From contig CANFJB010000002.1 of NCBI GenBank assembly GCA_947447375.1, positions 124,001 through 188,000 on the forward strand: a stretch of DNA of 64,000 bases. The letters are read 5' to 3'. This DNA is from Bacteroidota bacterium. Its GTDB lineage: Bacteria > Bacteroidota > Bacteroidia > Flavobacteriales > Flavobacteriaceae. Shown in pieces: positions 17,252 to 27,619 of this stretch. The first letter of the stretch is position 1, and each line of letters begins with the position of its first letter. The position numbers and the translations under genes are program-made. Under the pieces are notes generated by a model. The model was not told the DNA's origin and did not search any database. It saw nothing but the letters and a program-made list of their open reading frames with translations.

Positions 17252-17281
17252 CTTGAAATCAGCAATAAAAACAGCATCTAA

Positions 17282-18769
17282 ATGTCTTTAAAATCGTTCT
17301 TGGCCAAACAATTTGCCAAATCCATTTATAAAAAAACCAAATCTTGGGCGGACAATCCTATTGAAACGCAGCAAAAAGTTTTTGAAGATATTATCCGTCA
17401 AGCGAAAAACACGCAATTCGGTATTGATCATCATTTTGATTCTATAAATACGTTTCATGATTTCTCAAAAAAGGTACCTATTCGAGATTACGAAGCTTTA
17501 AAACAATATGTTGACCGAGTGGTTCAAGGTGAAGAAAACGTACTTTGGAAAGGAAAACCGTTGTATTTTGCTAAAACGTCAGGAACCACTTCCGGTGCAA
17601 AATACATTCCACTAACCAAGGAATCGATGCCGTTTCATATTGAAGCCGCTCGAAACGCTATATTACATTATATTCACGAAACAGGAAATGCCGATTTTGT
17701 AAATGGAAAAATGATTTTTCTACAAGGAAGTCCTATTTTAGAAGAAAAAAACGGCATTCAATTGGGAAGATTATCGGGAATTGTAGCCCATTTTGTGCCG
17801 AAATATTTACAAAAAAATAGAATGCCCACTTTTGAAACCAATTGCATTGAAGACTGGGAAACCAAAGTGGACGCCATTGTTGAAGAAACGTTCCATGAAG
17901 ACATGACGGTAATTTCAGGAATTCCGTCTTGGGTGCAAATGTATTTTGAAAAATTACAGCAAAAAGGAGCAAAACCTGTTGGTGAGTTATTCAAAAACTT
18001 CAATTTATTCATTTATGGCGGCGTGAATTTTGAACCCTATCGAGCAAAATTTGAAAATTTAATTGGTCGAAAAGTGGATTCTATAGAATTGTTTCCCGCT
18101 TCGGAAGGATTTTTTGCTTACCAAGATTCGCAAAAAGAAAAGGGAATGTTATTGCTTTTAAACTCCGGAATTTTCTACGAATTTATAAAATCAGATGAAT
18201 TTTTTACCGAAAGCCCAAGGCGATATACTATTGGCGAAGTAGAATTAAACGTCAATTATGTTTTGATAATTTCAACCAACGCGGGACTTTGGGGCTATAA
18301 TATTGGCGATACTGTTCAATTTACTTCTTTAAAACCGTATCGAGTTATTGTTTCAGGACGAATTAAACATTTCATTTCCGCTTTTGGAGAACACGTAATC
18401 GGAAAAGAAGTGGAACACGCGTTGAAACAAGCTATGGGAAACACCTCAATTCAAATTAACGAATTTACCGTTGCGCCCCAAATTACGCCATCGGATGGTT
18501 TACCGTACCATGAATGGTTTATAGAATTTGAAAACGAACCGGAAAACGAAGTCGCATTTGCGGAAGCGATAGACAACGCCATGAGAACGCAAAACACTTA
18601 TTATGACGACTTGATTGTAGGGAAAGTTTTGCAAAAATTGGTGGTTACCAAAGTGGCTAAAAACGGTTTCCAAGAGTATATGAAATCAATTGGGAAATTG
18701 GGCGGACAAAACAAAATTCCTAGGTTGAGTAACGACAGAACGATTGCCGATTTATTAAAAAGAGAATAG
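17282..18769 (+). CDS. GH3-family acyl-acid amido synthetase-like protein
   Basis: A 495-residue member of the GH3 (plant auxin-responsive) family, a branch of the adenylate-forming enzymes. The ATP/AMP-binding loop KTSGTTSGAKYIPLT is at residues 98-112, SEGFFAYQ near 279 matches the second adenylation motif, and WGYNIGDTVQFTSLKPYRVIVSGRIKHFISAFGEH near 338-372 is the third motif region. Plant members join amino acids to hormones such as jasmonate or auxin; bacterial members are widespread in Bacteroidetes but their substrate is unknown. It sits in a short operon between the coiled-coil protein and a carboxypeptidase-regulatory-like protein. Confidence 0.88.
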   Translation: MSLKSFLAKQFAKSIYKKTKSWADNPIETQQKVFEDIIRQAKNTQFGIDHHFDSINTFHDFSKKVPIRDYEALKQYVDRVVQGEENVLWKGKPLYFAKTSGTTSGAKYIPLTKESMPFHIEAARNAILHYIHETGNADFVNGKMIFLQGSPILEEKNGIQLGRLSGIVAHFVPKYLQKNRMPTFETNCIEDWETKVDAIVEETFHEDMTVISGIPSWVQMYFEKLQQKGAKPVGELFKNFNLFIYGGVNFEPYRAKFENLIGRKVDSIELFPASEGFFAYQDSQKEKGMLLLLNSGIFYEFIKSDEFFTESPRRYTIGEVELNVNYVLIISTNAGLWGYNIGDTVQFTSLKPYRVIVSGRIKHFISAFGEHVIGKEVEHALKQAMGNTSIQINEFTVAPQITPSDGLPYHEWFIEFENEPENEVAFAEAIDNAMRTQNTYYDDLIVGKVLQKLVVTKVAKNGFQEYMKSIGKLGGQNKIPRLSNDRTIADLLKRE

Positions 18770-18776
18770 AGAAAAG

Positions 18777-19652
18777 ATGCTAGAAAATAGACTTTGGTTG
18801 GTGTTGTTTTTAATCGGTTTTTATGTTTCCGCTCAAACTAAAGGCGTTGTGGTTGACGAATCAGGTAAACCCATATCTTATGTGAATATTTGGGTTGAAA
18901 ATGAGAATATCGGAACAACTTCTGAAGAAAATGGCGAGTTTTCGATTACTGCTTCCGCAAATAAAAACCTGATATTTTCTATTTTAGGATTTGAAAAAAG
19001 AATAATAAAAGCTTCTGATGTTTCTAATGTAATTATGAAAGCGGTTTCGTTTCAATTGGACGAAGTGGTAATCGCCCGACATTTTGAAACTAAAAAAATA
19101 GAAATCGGACAAATCAACAATTCCGTTTTAGAAGCGTTCGATAACGGACCGCGAATTGACGTGAAATTTTTCCCTTATGAATCGTACTATAAAAAGACAA
19201 AGTTCATTAAGAAAGTGAGCATTTTAACCGACAGCAGAATTGACAATGCCACCGTTAAAATTCATTTTTATAAGGCTGATGCCAATGGTTTTCCTGGCGA
19301 GGAATTACTAACGAGAGATTATATAGTAAACATCCAAAAAGGCGTGGTTCGAAATGGTTTTGACTTGACGGATTTGAATTTGAAAATGCCCAAAACGGGA
19401 CTTTTCATTGGTATTGAAAAGTTGTTAATTTCGAAAAACAAATTGGAAAAAACGATTGTAAATTCCAATACTCAGAAAACAACGATTCAAGTAATTTTTT
19501 ATCCGCTGGTTTTGTATAATTATGTAGAAAGAGACTATTTATTTACTTTTTCGGGAGGCAAATGGAGCCGACAAACGAACGATAAAACCCAATCTGAATC
19601 AGGTAAAATTAAGGTTTATGAACCAGCAATAAATTTGGTTTTAACCAACTAA
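18777..19652 (+). CDS. Exported protein with a carboxypeptidase-regulatory-like domain
   Basis: A 291-residue protein with a signal peptide (residues 1-19, cleaved after YVSAQ). A beta-sandwich of the CarboxypepD-regulatory/CNA-B type follows (TKGVVVDESGKPISYVNIWVENENIGTTSEENGEFSI pattern, residues 21-57). Such domains are common at the start of Bacteroidetes outer-membrane and periplasmic proteins. The rest (about 95-291) is a second beta-rich region without a motif I recognise. The start codon lies 7 bases after the GH3 stop, so they are probably co-transcribed. Function unknown. Confidence 0.75.
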   Translation: MLENRLWLVLFLIGFYVSAQTKGVVVDESGKPISYVNIWVENENIGTTSEENGEFSITASANKNLIFSILGFEKRIIKASDVSNVIMKAVSFQLDEVVIARHFETKKIEIGQINNSVLEAFDNGPRIDVKFFPYESYYKKTKFIKKVSILTDSRIDNATVKIHFYKADANGFPGEELLTRDYIVNIQKGVVRNGFDLTDLNLKMPKTGLFIGIEKLLISKNKLEKTIVNSNTQKTTIQVIFYPLVLYNYVERDYLFTFSGGKWSRQTNDKTQSESGKIKVYEPAINLVLTN

Positions 19653-19665
19653 AACATAAAAACCT

Positions 19666-19673
19666 TACATTTG
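19666..19673 (+). promoter_or_regulatory. TACATTTG -7 element before the 19696 gene
   Basis: Exact TAnnTTTG match 22 bases before the ATG. With only 8 bases between this gene and the Wzz-like gene, it may also drive the start of the polysaccharide cluster. Confidence 0.5.
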
Positions 19674-19695
19674 TTGGTTAATAAATAAAATCCAA

Positions 19696-21375
19696 ATGAA
19701 AGAAATCAAGAATATTGTCCGATCAAGAGCGCAAGAATCGTCTAGCGCAGTTGAAAAATTATACATTACTATGCGCCATTTGTTCAATAGAGGATTCTAT
19801 AAACCAATGGGAGTTTCGGGAGAAACATTGCGCGAAGCATTATTGTCGTTACGCCCTGAAATATATGGCACAATTGCCGAAGACAAAGTAGAATTAAGCG
19901 GACTTTTATATGTAATTGAAAGACTTCCAATAGGGATTGAAGAATGCCGTTTTATCAATTTAACTTCTGATGAAGGCTACTCAAAATCCCATTTTCAAGC
20001 GATAATTCCACCGAAAAGAAGAAGAAATTGTTATCGAATAGATGACGAGCAAATGAATGTGGAAATCACCCGCGGAAGATCAGATATTTATGATATTTTA
20101 ACGCATTTGACTTTTATTTTCATAGAATCTCACAAAATAAAAAACAGAGTATTATTTGATGAAAATGCTGAGGTTTCTCGTGATTGGAAAAAACTAGAAC
20201 AAGCAGTTTTATCCAATAAAAAACTAACATTAGCCGATAAAGAGAAAACAATTTCGCATACCGCCAATATCTTAGGAAGAACATTTGCGGAGATTTTGGA
20301 TATTTATGATGCTTTTGGAACAATTGAAAAACCAGATCGTTTTTTACACGTAATTTATTGGTTAGGGAAACTAGCGATTGAAGAAGTAGTTGAAAACAAT
20401 AAAAGAACCATCACTTTTAGTCCGATTTTAAGAGAAAGATTGGGACATCATATTCATGGTGAAATTTGGGCAACCAATATAAAAGAGGTGCTTAAAGCAA
20501 ATGATTTATTGGATAGACCAATTCACATTATCAGCGCCAATATGCACTCGGTGATGAATTCTATATTTGCAACGACGGTATTAAAAACTAAATTCAAAGA
20601 CAAATCAGATTTCTTTATTTTTGAAGAATTGAGTAAATCGGGCGCAGATGAGGTTAGAAATAAAGTGGAAGAATTTGCCAAATTGAACGGGATGATTTCT
20701 TTGCCAGATACTTCAGGAACCAACATCGATGTTCAGATTTTTGATACTGCGAAAATAGACTGGAAAAAATCGGCATTTCCAAATGCTAAAATGCACAATA
20801 AAAACCCAGTAATTATCGTTATGGACTACGCTTTTGGAGAGCAAGCCTATGAAACTATTGACGAGTTGTTAAAACCATTTCAAAAAGACATATTTTTGAA
20901 TGTAGAATCGGTTTCAATAATGGGAAAAGCAGGGATTCTTCAAGGCGGAAAAGGAGACATTATGATTCCGTCGGCGCACATAAACGAAGGAACGGGAGAC
21001 AATTATTTCTTCCATAATGAATTAACCGCCGAGATGTTGAAAGGAAATGACATAGCTGTTTTTGAAGGCCCAATGATTACGGTTTTAGGAACGTCATTGC
21101 AAAATAAAGACTTATTGAAGTTTTTCCATGAGTCAACGTGGGGCGCAATCGGATTGGAAATGGAAGGGGCTTATTATCAAAAAGCAATTCAATCGGCATC
21201 AAAAATCAGAAAGAGTATCAATCCTGATGTAAAAGTTAGATATGCTTATTATGCATCAGATAACCCACTGGAAACCGGAAGCACACTGGCTTCAGGCGGA
21301 TTAGGAACAACAGGAGTAAAGCCAACATATTTAATTACAATTAAAATATTAGAACAAATTTTTAACGTAAAATAG
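19696..21375 (+). CDS. Conserved Bacteroidetes protein with a nucleoside-phosphorylase-like C-terminus (DUF6909-like)
   Basis: A 559-residue soluble protein with no signal peptide or membrane segment. I do not recognise a characterised homologue; it resembles a Bacteroidetes family I recall as DUF6909. The last 250 residues have features of the purine-nucleoside-phosphorylase/MTA-SAH nucleosidase superfamily: alternating beta/alpha pattern (NPVIIVMDYAFGEQAYE), a glycine-rich stretch GKAGILQGGKGDIMIPSAHINEGTG, and GAIGLEMEGAYYQKA near residue 490. The last resembles the GxEMEGA substrate motif. The N-terminal half is helical. A nucleotide or sugar-phosphate ligand is a guess. It lies directly upstream of the polysaccharide genes. 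Confidence 0.65.
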   Translation: MKEIKNIVRSRAQESSSAVEKLYITMRHLFNRGFYKPMGVSGETLREALLSLRPEIYGTIAEDKVELSGLLYVIERLPIGIEECRFINLTSDEGYSKSHFQAIIPPKRRRNCYRIDDEQMNVEITRGRSDIYDILTHLTFIFIESHKIKNRVLFDENAEVSRDWKKLEQAVLSNKKLTLADKEKTISHTANILGRTFAEILDIYDAFGTIEKPDRFLHVIYWLGKLAIEEVVENNKRTITFSPILRERLGHHIHGEIWATNIKEVLKANDLLDRPIHIISANMHSVMNSIFATTVLKTKFKDKSDFFIFEELSKSGADEVRNKVEEFAKLNGMISLPDTSGTNIDVQIFDTAKIDWKKSAFPNAKMHNKNPVIIVMDYAFGEQAYETIDELLKPFQKDIFLNVESVSIMGKAGILQGGKGDIMIPSAHINEGTGDNYFFHNELTAEMLKGNDIAVFEGPMITVLGTSLQNKDLLKFFHESTWGAIGLEMEGAYYQKAIQSASKIRKSINPDVKVRYAYYASDNPLETGSTLASGGLGTTGVKPTYLITIKILEQIFNVK

Positions 21376-21383
21376 TTTTTATC

Positions 21384-22391
21384 ATGAGTCAAAACTCAAC
21401 CAATTCAGACAATCAAGAAATTGATTTAACATTGATTTCAAATAAAATTAAAGGTTTTTATGATGGAATAGGGACTTCAATTTTTAGAGGGATATTATTC
21501 TTCAAAAGAAATTTATTGATAGTAGGAATTTTGTTTATTGCAGGAGCTGCTTTAGGAACCTACCTTGATGTGAACAACGAAACTTTTGATTCTAAAATTA
21601 TTGTAAGACCAAATTTTGGAAGTACCGATTATCTGTATTCAAAAATAGATTTATTGGATTCTAAAATCAAAAACAGAGATACTCTCTTCTTAAAATCGAT
21701 AGGAGTTGAAAACCCAACAGACTTAACAAAAATTGAAATTGAACCAGTTGTTGATATTTATAGCTTGGTCAATTATAATGAAAAAAACGCAGCTGTTACA
21801 CAAAACACTCAAAATTTTGAATTGGTAAAATTATTAGCTGAAGACGGCGATATCAATAAGGTAATAAAAGATAAAGCAACCAGTAAAAATTATTACTCAC
21901 ACACGATTCACCTTGTTACTAAAGGATTTGTAACGGATGATAAAACAATTGATCCAATATTAAATTATCTAAACAACAATAGTTATTTTGATAATTTAAA
22001 GAAAATCTATGTTGAGAATGTTAATTTAAATATTAAAAAGAATGAAGAAATGATCGTTCAAATTAATACTTTATTAGAAAAATTCTCTACCGCTTCTGGT
22101 CAAAAATCCGACAAATTAGTTTTTTATAATGAAAACACAGAGTTAAACGAAGTGCTTAAAACCAAGCAAGCGTTAGTTTATGAAATAGGAACCAAAAGAG
22201 AGCAATTGGTAAATTTTGAAAACACGATTAAAAAAAATAGCAGTATTCTAAATATAAAAAATACAGAAAGTGTTAACGGTAAATTAAAATTCGTTTTGCC
22301 ATTAATACTTATTTTTGGATTTGTATTCATTCGTTTATTTTTAAATTTTTATAGAAGACAAACATTAAAAGCCCAACAAAATATAACATAA
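21384..22391 (+). CDS. Wzz-like polysaccharide chain-length/export protein
   Basis: A 335-residue inner-membrane protein with a membrane helix near residues 43-62 and a second near 304-322, enclosing a large periplasmic part with coiled-coil character (residues 190-300). This two-helix hairpin layout is that of Wzz/PCP chain-length regulators, which set glycan length together with the Wzy polymerase. The usual Pro-rich motif next to the second helix is not obvious, so the assignment is by topology and context. Its stop overlaps the rfbA start by one base. Confidence 0.65.
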   Translation: MSQNSTNSDNQEIDLTLISNKIKGFYDGIGTSIFRGILFFKRNLLIVGILFIAGAALGTYLDVNNETFDSKIIVRPNFGSTDYLYSKIDLLDSKIKNRDTLFLKSIGVENPTDLTKIEIEPVVDIYSLVNYNEKNAAVTQNTQNFELVKLLAEDGDINKVIKDKATSKNYYSHTIHLVTKGFVTDDKTIDPILNYLNNNSYFDNLKKIYVENVNLNIKKNEEMIVQINTLLEKFSTASGQKSDKLVFYNENTELNEVLKTKQALVYEIGTKREQLVNFENTIKKNSSILNIKNTESVNGKLKFVLPLILIFGFVFIRLFLNFYRRQTLKAQQNIT

Positions 22392-23248
22392 TGAAAGGAA
22401 TTATTTTAGCCGGAGGATCAGGAACTAGATTACACCCTCTTACACTTGCTGTTAGCAAACAATTGATGCCAATATATGATAAACCGATGATTTATTACCC
22501 ACTATCATCGTTGCTTTGGTCGGGGATTCGTGAAATTTTAATTATTTCAACACCGCATGATTTACCATTATTCAGACAATTATTAGGCGACGGATCTCGA
22601 CTTGGCTGCCGCTTTGAATATGCAGTTCAGGAACACCCGAATGGACTTGCAGAAGCGTTTATCATTGGAAAAGAATTTATAGGAAATGATAAAGTAGCGC
22701 TAGTTTTAGGAGATAATATTTTTTACGGAACGGGATTATCAGATTTATTACAGTCGAATAATAATCCAGATGGCGGAATCATTTATGCATATCACGTCAA
22801 TGACCCTGAAAGATACGGAGTAGTAGATTTTGATGACAATGGAAATGTACTTTCTATTGAAGAAAAACCTGTAAATCCAAAGTCAAACTTTGCTGTTCCT
22901 GGGATTTATTTTTATGATAATGATGTGGTTGAAATTGCCGCAAACATAAAACCGAGTCACCGTGGAGAAATTGAAATTACAGACGTCAATAAAGAATACC
23001 TTCGAAGAGGAAAATTAAAAGTTAGTATTTTAGATAGAGGAACCGCTTGGTTTGACACTGGAACTTTTAATTCTTTAATGCAAGCCTCACAATTTGTGCA
23101 AGTTATTGAAGAAAGACAAGGATTAAAAATTGGTTCAATTGAAGAAGCGGCCTACAAAATGGGATTCATCAATGCGCAGCAATTAAAAGAATTGGCCCAG
23201 CCATTACTGAAAAGCGGTTACGGAAAACATTTATTAGAAATTATATAA
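22391..23248 (+). CDS. rfbA: Glucose-1-phosphate thymidylyltransferase
   Basis: Makes dTDP-glucose from dTTP and glucose 1-phosphate, the first step of dTDP-L-rhamnose synthesis. The N-terminal [13 protein letters not shown] (residues 6-18) is the nucleotide-binding signature, [10 protein letters not shown] near 107 holds the metal-binding Asp, and [20 protein letters not shown] near 160 matches the sugar-binding region. The 285 residues are normal for RfbA/RmlA. It starts inside the stop of the preceding gene and is followed without a gap by rfbC. Confidence 0.96.
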   Translation: MKGIILAGGSGTRLHPLTLAVSKQLMPIYDKPMIYYPLSSLLWSGIREILIISTPHDLPLFRQLLGDGSRLGCRFEYAVQEHPNGLAEAFIIGKEFIGNDKVALVLGDNIFYGTGLSDLLQSNNNPDGGIIYAYHVNDPERYGVVDFDDNGNVLSIEEKPVNPKSNFAVPGIYFYDNDVVEIAANIKPSHRGEIEITDVNKEYLRRGKLKVSILDRGTAWFDTGTFNSLMQASQFVQVIEERQGLKIGSIEEAAYKMGFINAQQLKELAQPLLKSGYGKHLLEII

Positions 23249-23800
23249 ATGAATTTTACACCTACAAAATTAGACGGATGCTTTGTTATTGAACCTAAAA
23301 TTTTCAATGACGAAAGAGGTTATTTTTTAGAAAGTTTTAATGAAAATACCTTTCAAAACGGAATCGGTCAGCAAGTTCATTTTGTTCAGGACAACCAATC
23401 ATTTTCTACAAAAGGAGTTTTACGCGGATTACATTATCAAACTGGAGATCATGCTCAGGCCAAGCTAGTTCGTGTTTTGCAAGGAGAAGTTCTGGACGTT
23501 GCGGTTGATATCAGACCCAATTCAAAAACCTATGGCGAACACGTTTCGGTATTGCTTTCAGCAGAAAAACAAAATCAATTTTTTATTCCTAGAGGTTTTG
23601 CACACGGATTTTTAGTATTAAGCGAAACGGCGACTTTCTTCTACAAATGTGATAATTTTTACAATAAAGAGAGCGAAGGCGGAATAATTTATAATGACAA
23701 TTCGTTGAAAATTGATTGGCAATTTCCATTAAACGAACTCATCATGTCAGAAAAAGACGCAACATTACCCACAATTGAAAACGCCAAGAAAGTATGGTAG
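23249..23800 (+). CDS. rfbC: dTDP-4-dehydrorhamnose 3,5-epimerase
   Basis: Epimerises C3 and C5 of dTDP-4-keto-6-deoxyglucose, the third step to dTDP-rhamnose. The cupin-fold motifs are visible: DERGYFLESF near residue 22, FVQDNQSFSTKGVLRGLHYQ near 46-65 with the catalytic His, and FFIPRGFAHGFLVLSE near 110. The 183 residues are normal. It begins one base after rfbA ends and overlaps rfbD by 7 bases. Confidence 0.96.
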   Translation: MNFTPTKLDGCFVIEPKIFNDERGYFLESFNENTFQNGIGQQVHFVQDNQSFSTKGVLRGLHYQTGDHAQAKLVRVLQGEVLDVAVDIRPNSKTYGEHVSVLLSAEKQNQFFIPRGFAHGFLVLSETATFFYKCDNFYNKESEGGIIYNDNSLKIDWQFPLNELIMSEKDATLPTIENAKKVW

Positions 23801-24651
23801 TTTTAGTTACAGGAGCCAGCGGTCAATTAGGTCAGGCAATACAATTTATTGCAAAAAACCATTCCGAAATTAAATTTGTTTTTTGTAGTTCTTCAGATTT
23901 AGACATTTCAAATAAGGAAAATTGTCAAACTGTTTTTCAAAACACAAAACCCGATTTTTGCATTAATGCAGCTGCTTATACCGCAGTGGATAAAGCGGAA
24001 TCGGAACGGAATAAAGCCGAATTAATTAACGTGTTGGGCTCAAAAAACATTGCTGAAGTGTGTAATAATTTTGATGTTAAATTAATTCATATTTCAACCG
24101 ATTTTGTTTTTGATGGATCAAATGACAAACCGTATACCGAAACCCAAATTACAAATCCAAAAGGAGTTTACGGCCAAACAAAATTAGACGGCGAAAAAGC
24201 AATTCAACAAGTATTTTCAAAATATTATATCATTAGAACTTCTTGGGTTTATTCCCAATTTGGTAATAATTTCATGAAAACGATGCTCCGATTGGCATCT
24301 GAAAGAACAGCCTTGAGCGTTGTAAATGATCAAATTGGAACCCCAACCAACGCAGTTGATTTAGCGGAAGTGCTAGTTCAAATTATTTTGTCCGCCAACC
24401 AACAGCCGACAAACGACAATTACGGAATCTATAATTTCAGTAATGAAGGCGAATGTTCGTGGTATGATTTTGCAAAAAAAATATTCGAAATCAACAATGT
24501 TAGCATTGATTTATCAGCCATTCCAACAGAACAATTTCTCACTCCAGCTCAACGACCAAAATACAGTGTTTTGGATAAAAGCAAGATAAAAACTACTTTT
24601 GGAATTACAATTAAAACTTGGGAAGAGAGTTTAAAATCGATTAAAATATGA
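23794..24651 (+). CDS. rfbD: dTDP-4-dehydrorhamnose reductase
   Basis: Short SDR enzyme that reduces dTDP-4-keto-rhamnose to dTDP-L-rhamnose with NAD(P)H. VLVTGASGQLGQAIQ at the N-terminus is the nucleotide-binding loop. STDFVFDG near 105 and VYGQTKLDGE near 128 (Tyr-x3-Lys catalytic pair) match RmlD. The 285 residues are normal. It completes rfbACD; rfbB (the 4,6-dehydratase) is not in this window and must be elsewhere if the pathway works. Confidence 0.95.
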   Translation: MVVLVTGASGQLGQAIQFIAKNHSEIKFVFCSSSDLDISNKENCQTVFQNTKPDFCINAAAYTAVDKAESERNKAELINVLGSKNIAEVCNNFDVKLIHISTDFVFDGSNDKPYTETQITNPKGVYGQTKLDGEKAIQQVFSKYYIIRTSWVYSQFGNNFMKTMLRLASERTALSVVNDQIGTPTNAVDLAEVLVQIILSANQQPTNDNYGIYNFSNEGECSWYDFAKKIFEINNVSIDLSAIPTEQFLTPAQRPKYSVLDKSKIKTTFGITIKTWEESLKSIKI

Positions 24652-25709
24652 AAATAGTAGTAACCGGAGGAGCGGGATTTGTAGGCTCAACACTTTGTTT
24701 GCAACTAAAAGACAACTATCCGTCCTACGATATTGTAGCTTTTGACAACCTTAAAAGAAGAGGTTCGGAGTTAAACTTAGCTGATTTTCAAAAAAAAGGA
24801 ATTCCATTTTTTCATGGCGATATTCGTAACAATGAAGATCTTTCAGCGCTAGGGGATTTTGATGTTTTAATTGAGGCGTCTGCAGAACCATCGGTAACTG
24901 CCGGATTGGATTCCGACCCAACGTATGTGATAAACAACAATCTTTACGGATCAATAAACTGTTTTAATGCTTGTTTAAAGAACAATGCAAAACTAATTTT
25001 CCTTTCTACTAGCCGAGTTTATCCAATTGAAACTATAGAAAAAGCAAACTATATTGAAGAATCCACCCGATTTTCATTTGATGTAAATCAAACCCAAACA
25101 GGCATTTCAAATAAAGGTATTTCAGAAAAATTAAGTCTTGTAGGAGCCAGATCTTTTTACGGAACAACCAAACTTTCTTCAGAAATGTTTATTCAAGAAT
25201 ATGCTGCTTTTTATGGATTGAAAGCGGCAATTACAAGGTTTGGAGTTATTGCAGGACCTCGTCAAATGGGGAAAACCGATCAGGGTGTTGTTACGCTTTG
25301 GATGGCAAAACACTATTGGAATCAATCTTTAAAATACATTGGTTACGGCGGCGAAGGAAAGCAAGTTCGCGATCTTCTTCACGTTGACGATGTGGTAAAA
25401 TTAATTGATTTACAAATTCACCAAATAGAAAAATTTGAAGGTAAAATTTATAATGTAGGCGGCGGAATTGAAAATAGCGCGTCCTTATTAGAAATGACTT
25501 CAATTTGCGAAAAAATTACAGGAAATAAAATCCAAATTGGTTCAGAAGCGGAAACTAGAACTGCCGATTTAAGAATTTATATCACCGATAATAGCCTTAT
25601 TGAAAAAGAAATTGGCTGGAAACCAACAAAAAATGTAGAGCAAATTTTCACCGATATTTTCCATTGGATAAAAGAAAATGAAAATCACTTGGAACCCATT
25701 TTGAAGTAA
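24648..25709 (+). CDS. NAD-dependent sugar epimerase/dehydratase (tyvelose-epimerase-like SDR)
   Basis: Extended SDR of 353 residues. The nucleotide-binding loop is GGAGFVGS (residues 7-14), STSRVYPIE near 122 precedes the catalytic region and FYGTTK near 169 supplies Tyr-x3-Lys. The long insert between the serine and the tyrosine, and the phrase RFGVIAGPRQMGKTDQGVV, resemble CDP-paratose 2-epimerase (tyvelose) type enzymes. No genes for CDP-glucose chemistry are visible, so the nucleotide sugar is unknown. It overlaps rfbD by 4 bases (ATGA) and has a paralogue two genes downstream. Confidence 0.85.
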   Translation: MKIVVTGGAGFVGSTLCLQLKDNYPSYDIVAFDNLKRRGSELNLADFQKKGIPFFHGDIRNNEDLSALGDFDVLIEASAEPSVTAGLDSDPTYVINNNLYGSINCFNACLKNNAKLIFLSTSRVYPIETIEKANYIEESTRFSFDVNQTQTGISNKGISEKLSLVGARSFYGTTKLSSEMFIQEYAAFYGLKAAITRFGVIAGPRQMGKTDQGVVTLWMAKHYWNQSLKYIGYGGEGKQVRDLLHVDDVVKLIDLQIHQIEKFEGKIYNVGGGIENSASLLEMTSICEKITGNKIQIGSEAETRTADLRIYITDNSLIEKEIGWKPTKNVEQIFTDIFHWIKENENHLEPILK

Positions 25710-25710
25710 G

Positions 25711-27618
25711 ATGAAAGAAACGCTATTAAAATTTTGGAATGTTAAATCCGCCTATGTAGTGTTTTCACTTTTAGCCGCTTTTTTAGTTTTTCCTTCCTTT
25801 TTTGAATACACGGTTACGCCATTGGCTTCAGAAAAACACCTTTGGAATTCTTTAGATCCGTCATGGGCAATTACTTTAAATTACATAAATAATCATCATT
25901 TTATTTGGGGGAAGGAATTTGCATTTACCTACGGGCCACTCTCTTATTTATCTACAAGAATAGCATGGGGTTGTAATAAATATATTTTCTTTTTATACGA
26001 TCTGTTTTGCTATTTAAACTTCTTTTTACTTTTTTATTATAGCCTTTGTAATAACAAAAACAAGATTTTAACATTCATCAGTATTATTATAATTGCAACT
26101 GTAGTTCCAACTTATTTAGGCGGCGCAAATGCCTTAGTACTTTTTTTATTTTTAGTGTTTTGGCTGGTTCGAAATATAGAAGCAGTCAAGAAAATCAATT
26201 ATATTTTTCAGATAATTTTATTGTGCCTACTTTTCTTTATAAAATTTAATACAGGCCTAATTTCGATTATTTTATACACAATAGTTTTTGCATATATAAT
26301 GATTAAAGGAGTTGAAAACAGGGTAAAAACAGCCCTAATTTATTTAATTCCATTTGTATTAATTTTCTTACTTTCCTATGTTTTTAATTTAGAAATCATA
26401 AGTTATGTAATTTCAGGAATCGAAGTTGTTTCGGGCTATAACGAGATAATGTTTAATAACGATTCCGCTTTTATTTTCGATTTATCTTCGCAATTAATTC
26501 TATTTTTATCGGTATTGATTTTAGTTATAAATCTAATTACCCAAAGAAGTAAAGAGCAGTTTTTAAAGAACATTACCTACTTAGGCATTTTCTCAATATC
26601 TATTTTTATCTTGTATAAGCAAGCGTTTGTAAGAGCCGACATCGGACATATAATGGAGTTTTTTAAATATGTTGTTTTGTTAATTTTATGCACGAAAATA
26701 TTTTTTGATTACAAATGGTTTAATCTAAAATCGATTATTATTACAATTACTGTATTGATTCCCTTTTATATTTGTTTTAAAAATTATGGTTCAACTTTAT
26801 TTGATTATAAAGAGAAAGCCAATAAAACAGTCTATTTTAATCAGTTTTCTTCATTTTCAGAAACCTCAGGCTTTCAGTTGCATCCCAACAATAATCAATT
26901 ACCAGAAACTATAAAACAAAAAATAGGAAGCAATACGGTAGACGTTTTTCCTTGGGACATTTACATGTTGCTGGAAAACAAATTAAATTATTTGCCAAGG
27001 CCAATTATTCAGTCTTATTGTGTTTACACCAAATACCTTGAAGAACAAAATTTTAACTTTTATAATAGCGAAAAAGCACCCAAATTTGTATTGTATGATT
27101 ATGTTTCGCTAGATTACAGATATCCATTATTTGACGAAGCTAAAGTAAATTTGGTTTTATTTAAAAATTATAAAGTGGCAGAAACGTTTACTTTTAATGA
27201 AAGACAGATCATTTTATTAGAAAGAAAAGAAAATGCAAAGCCAGTAAAACTTATATTTAATAAAGAATATGCTATTCTTTCAGGAGCGCCATTGATTCCT
27301 AAAAAAGACATTTTCTATGAAGTTGAATTTTTCTCAACATTGAAAGGGAAAGCGGTTTCGATTATAAATCATGCGCCAGAAATTAAAGTTAGTATTAAGA
27401 AAAACAACAATGGTTCAAATGAATACAGAACTTCAAACTCGCTATTAAAATCGGGTATTTTTTCTGATTATCAATTCAATTCAACCCAGGATTATTTGAA
27501 TTATTACAACAATATTTTTAAAGAAGAAAATAAGATAAAATGCTATTCTTTTTTTCCTTTGCACGAAGGATATTATAACGAGAAAGTAAAAATCACAGAA
27601 TATAAAATAACACAATAA
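25711..27618 (+). CDS. Multi-spanning membrane protein of the polysaccharide cluster
   Basis: The 635 residues have about ten hydrophobic helices in the first 365 and a soluble, presumably periplasmic, C-terminal domain. Near the N-terminus [16 protein letters not shown] and [16 protein letters not shown] recall large membrane proteins related to GT-C glycosyltransferases, with the soluble tail found in many of them. No catalytic Asp pair can be named with certainty. It is flanked, with 1-base gaps, by two related SDR epimerase genes, which suggests it uses or delivers the sugar they make. Confidence 0.65.
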   Translation: MKETLLKFWNVKSAYVVFSLLAAFLVFPSFFEYTVTPLASEKHLWNSLDPSWAITLNYINNHHFIWGKEFAFTYGPLSYLSTRIAWGCNKYIFFLYDLFCYLNFFLLFYYSLCNNKNKILTFISIIIIATVVPTYLGGANALVLFLFLVFWLVRNIEAVKKINYIFQIILLCLLFFIKFNTGLISIILYTIVFAYIMIKGVENRVKTALIYLIPFVLIFLLSYVFNLEIISYVISGIEVVSGYNEIMFNNDSAFIFDLSSQLILFLSVLILVINLITQRSKEQFLKNITYLGIFSISIFILYKQAFVRADIGHIMEFFKYVVLLILCTKIFFDYKWFNLKSIIITITVLIPFYICFKNYGSTLFDYKEKANKTVYFNQFSSFSETSGFQLHPNNNQLPETIKQKIGSNTVDVFPWDIYMLLENKLNYLPRPIIQSYCVYTKYLEEQNFNFYNSEKAPKFVLYDYVSLDYRYPLFDEAKVNLVLFKNYKVAETFTFNERQIILLERKENAKPVKLIFNKEYAILSGAPLIPKKDIFYEVEFFSTLKGKAVSIINHAPEIKVSIKKNNNGSNEYRTSNSLLKSGIFSDYQFNSTQDYLNYYNNIFKEENKIKCYSFFPLHEGYYNEKVKITEYKITQ

Positions 27619-27619
27619 A

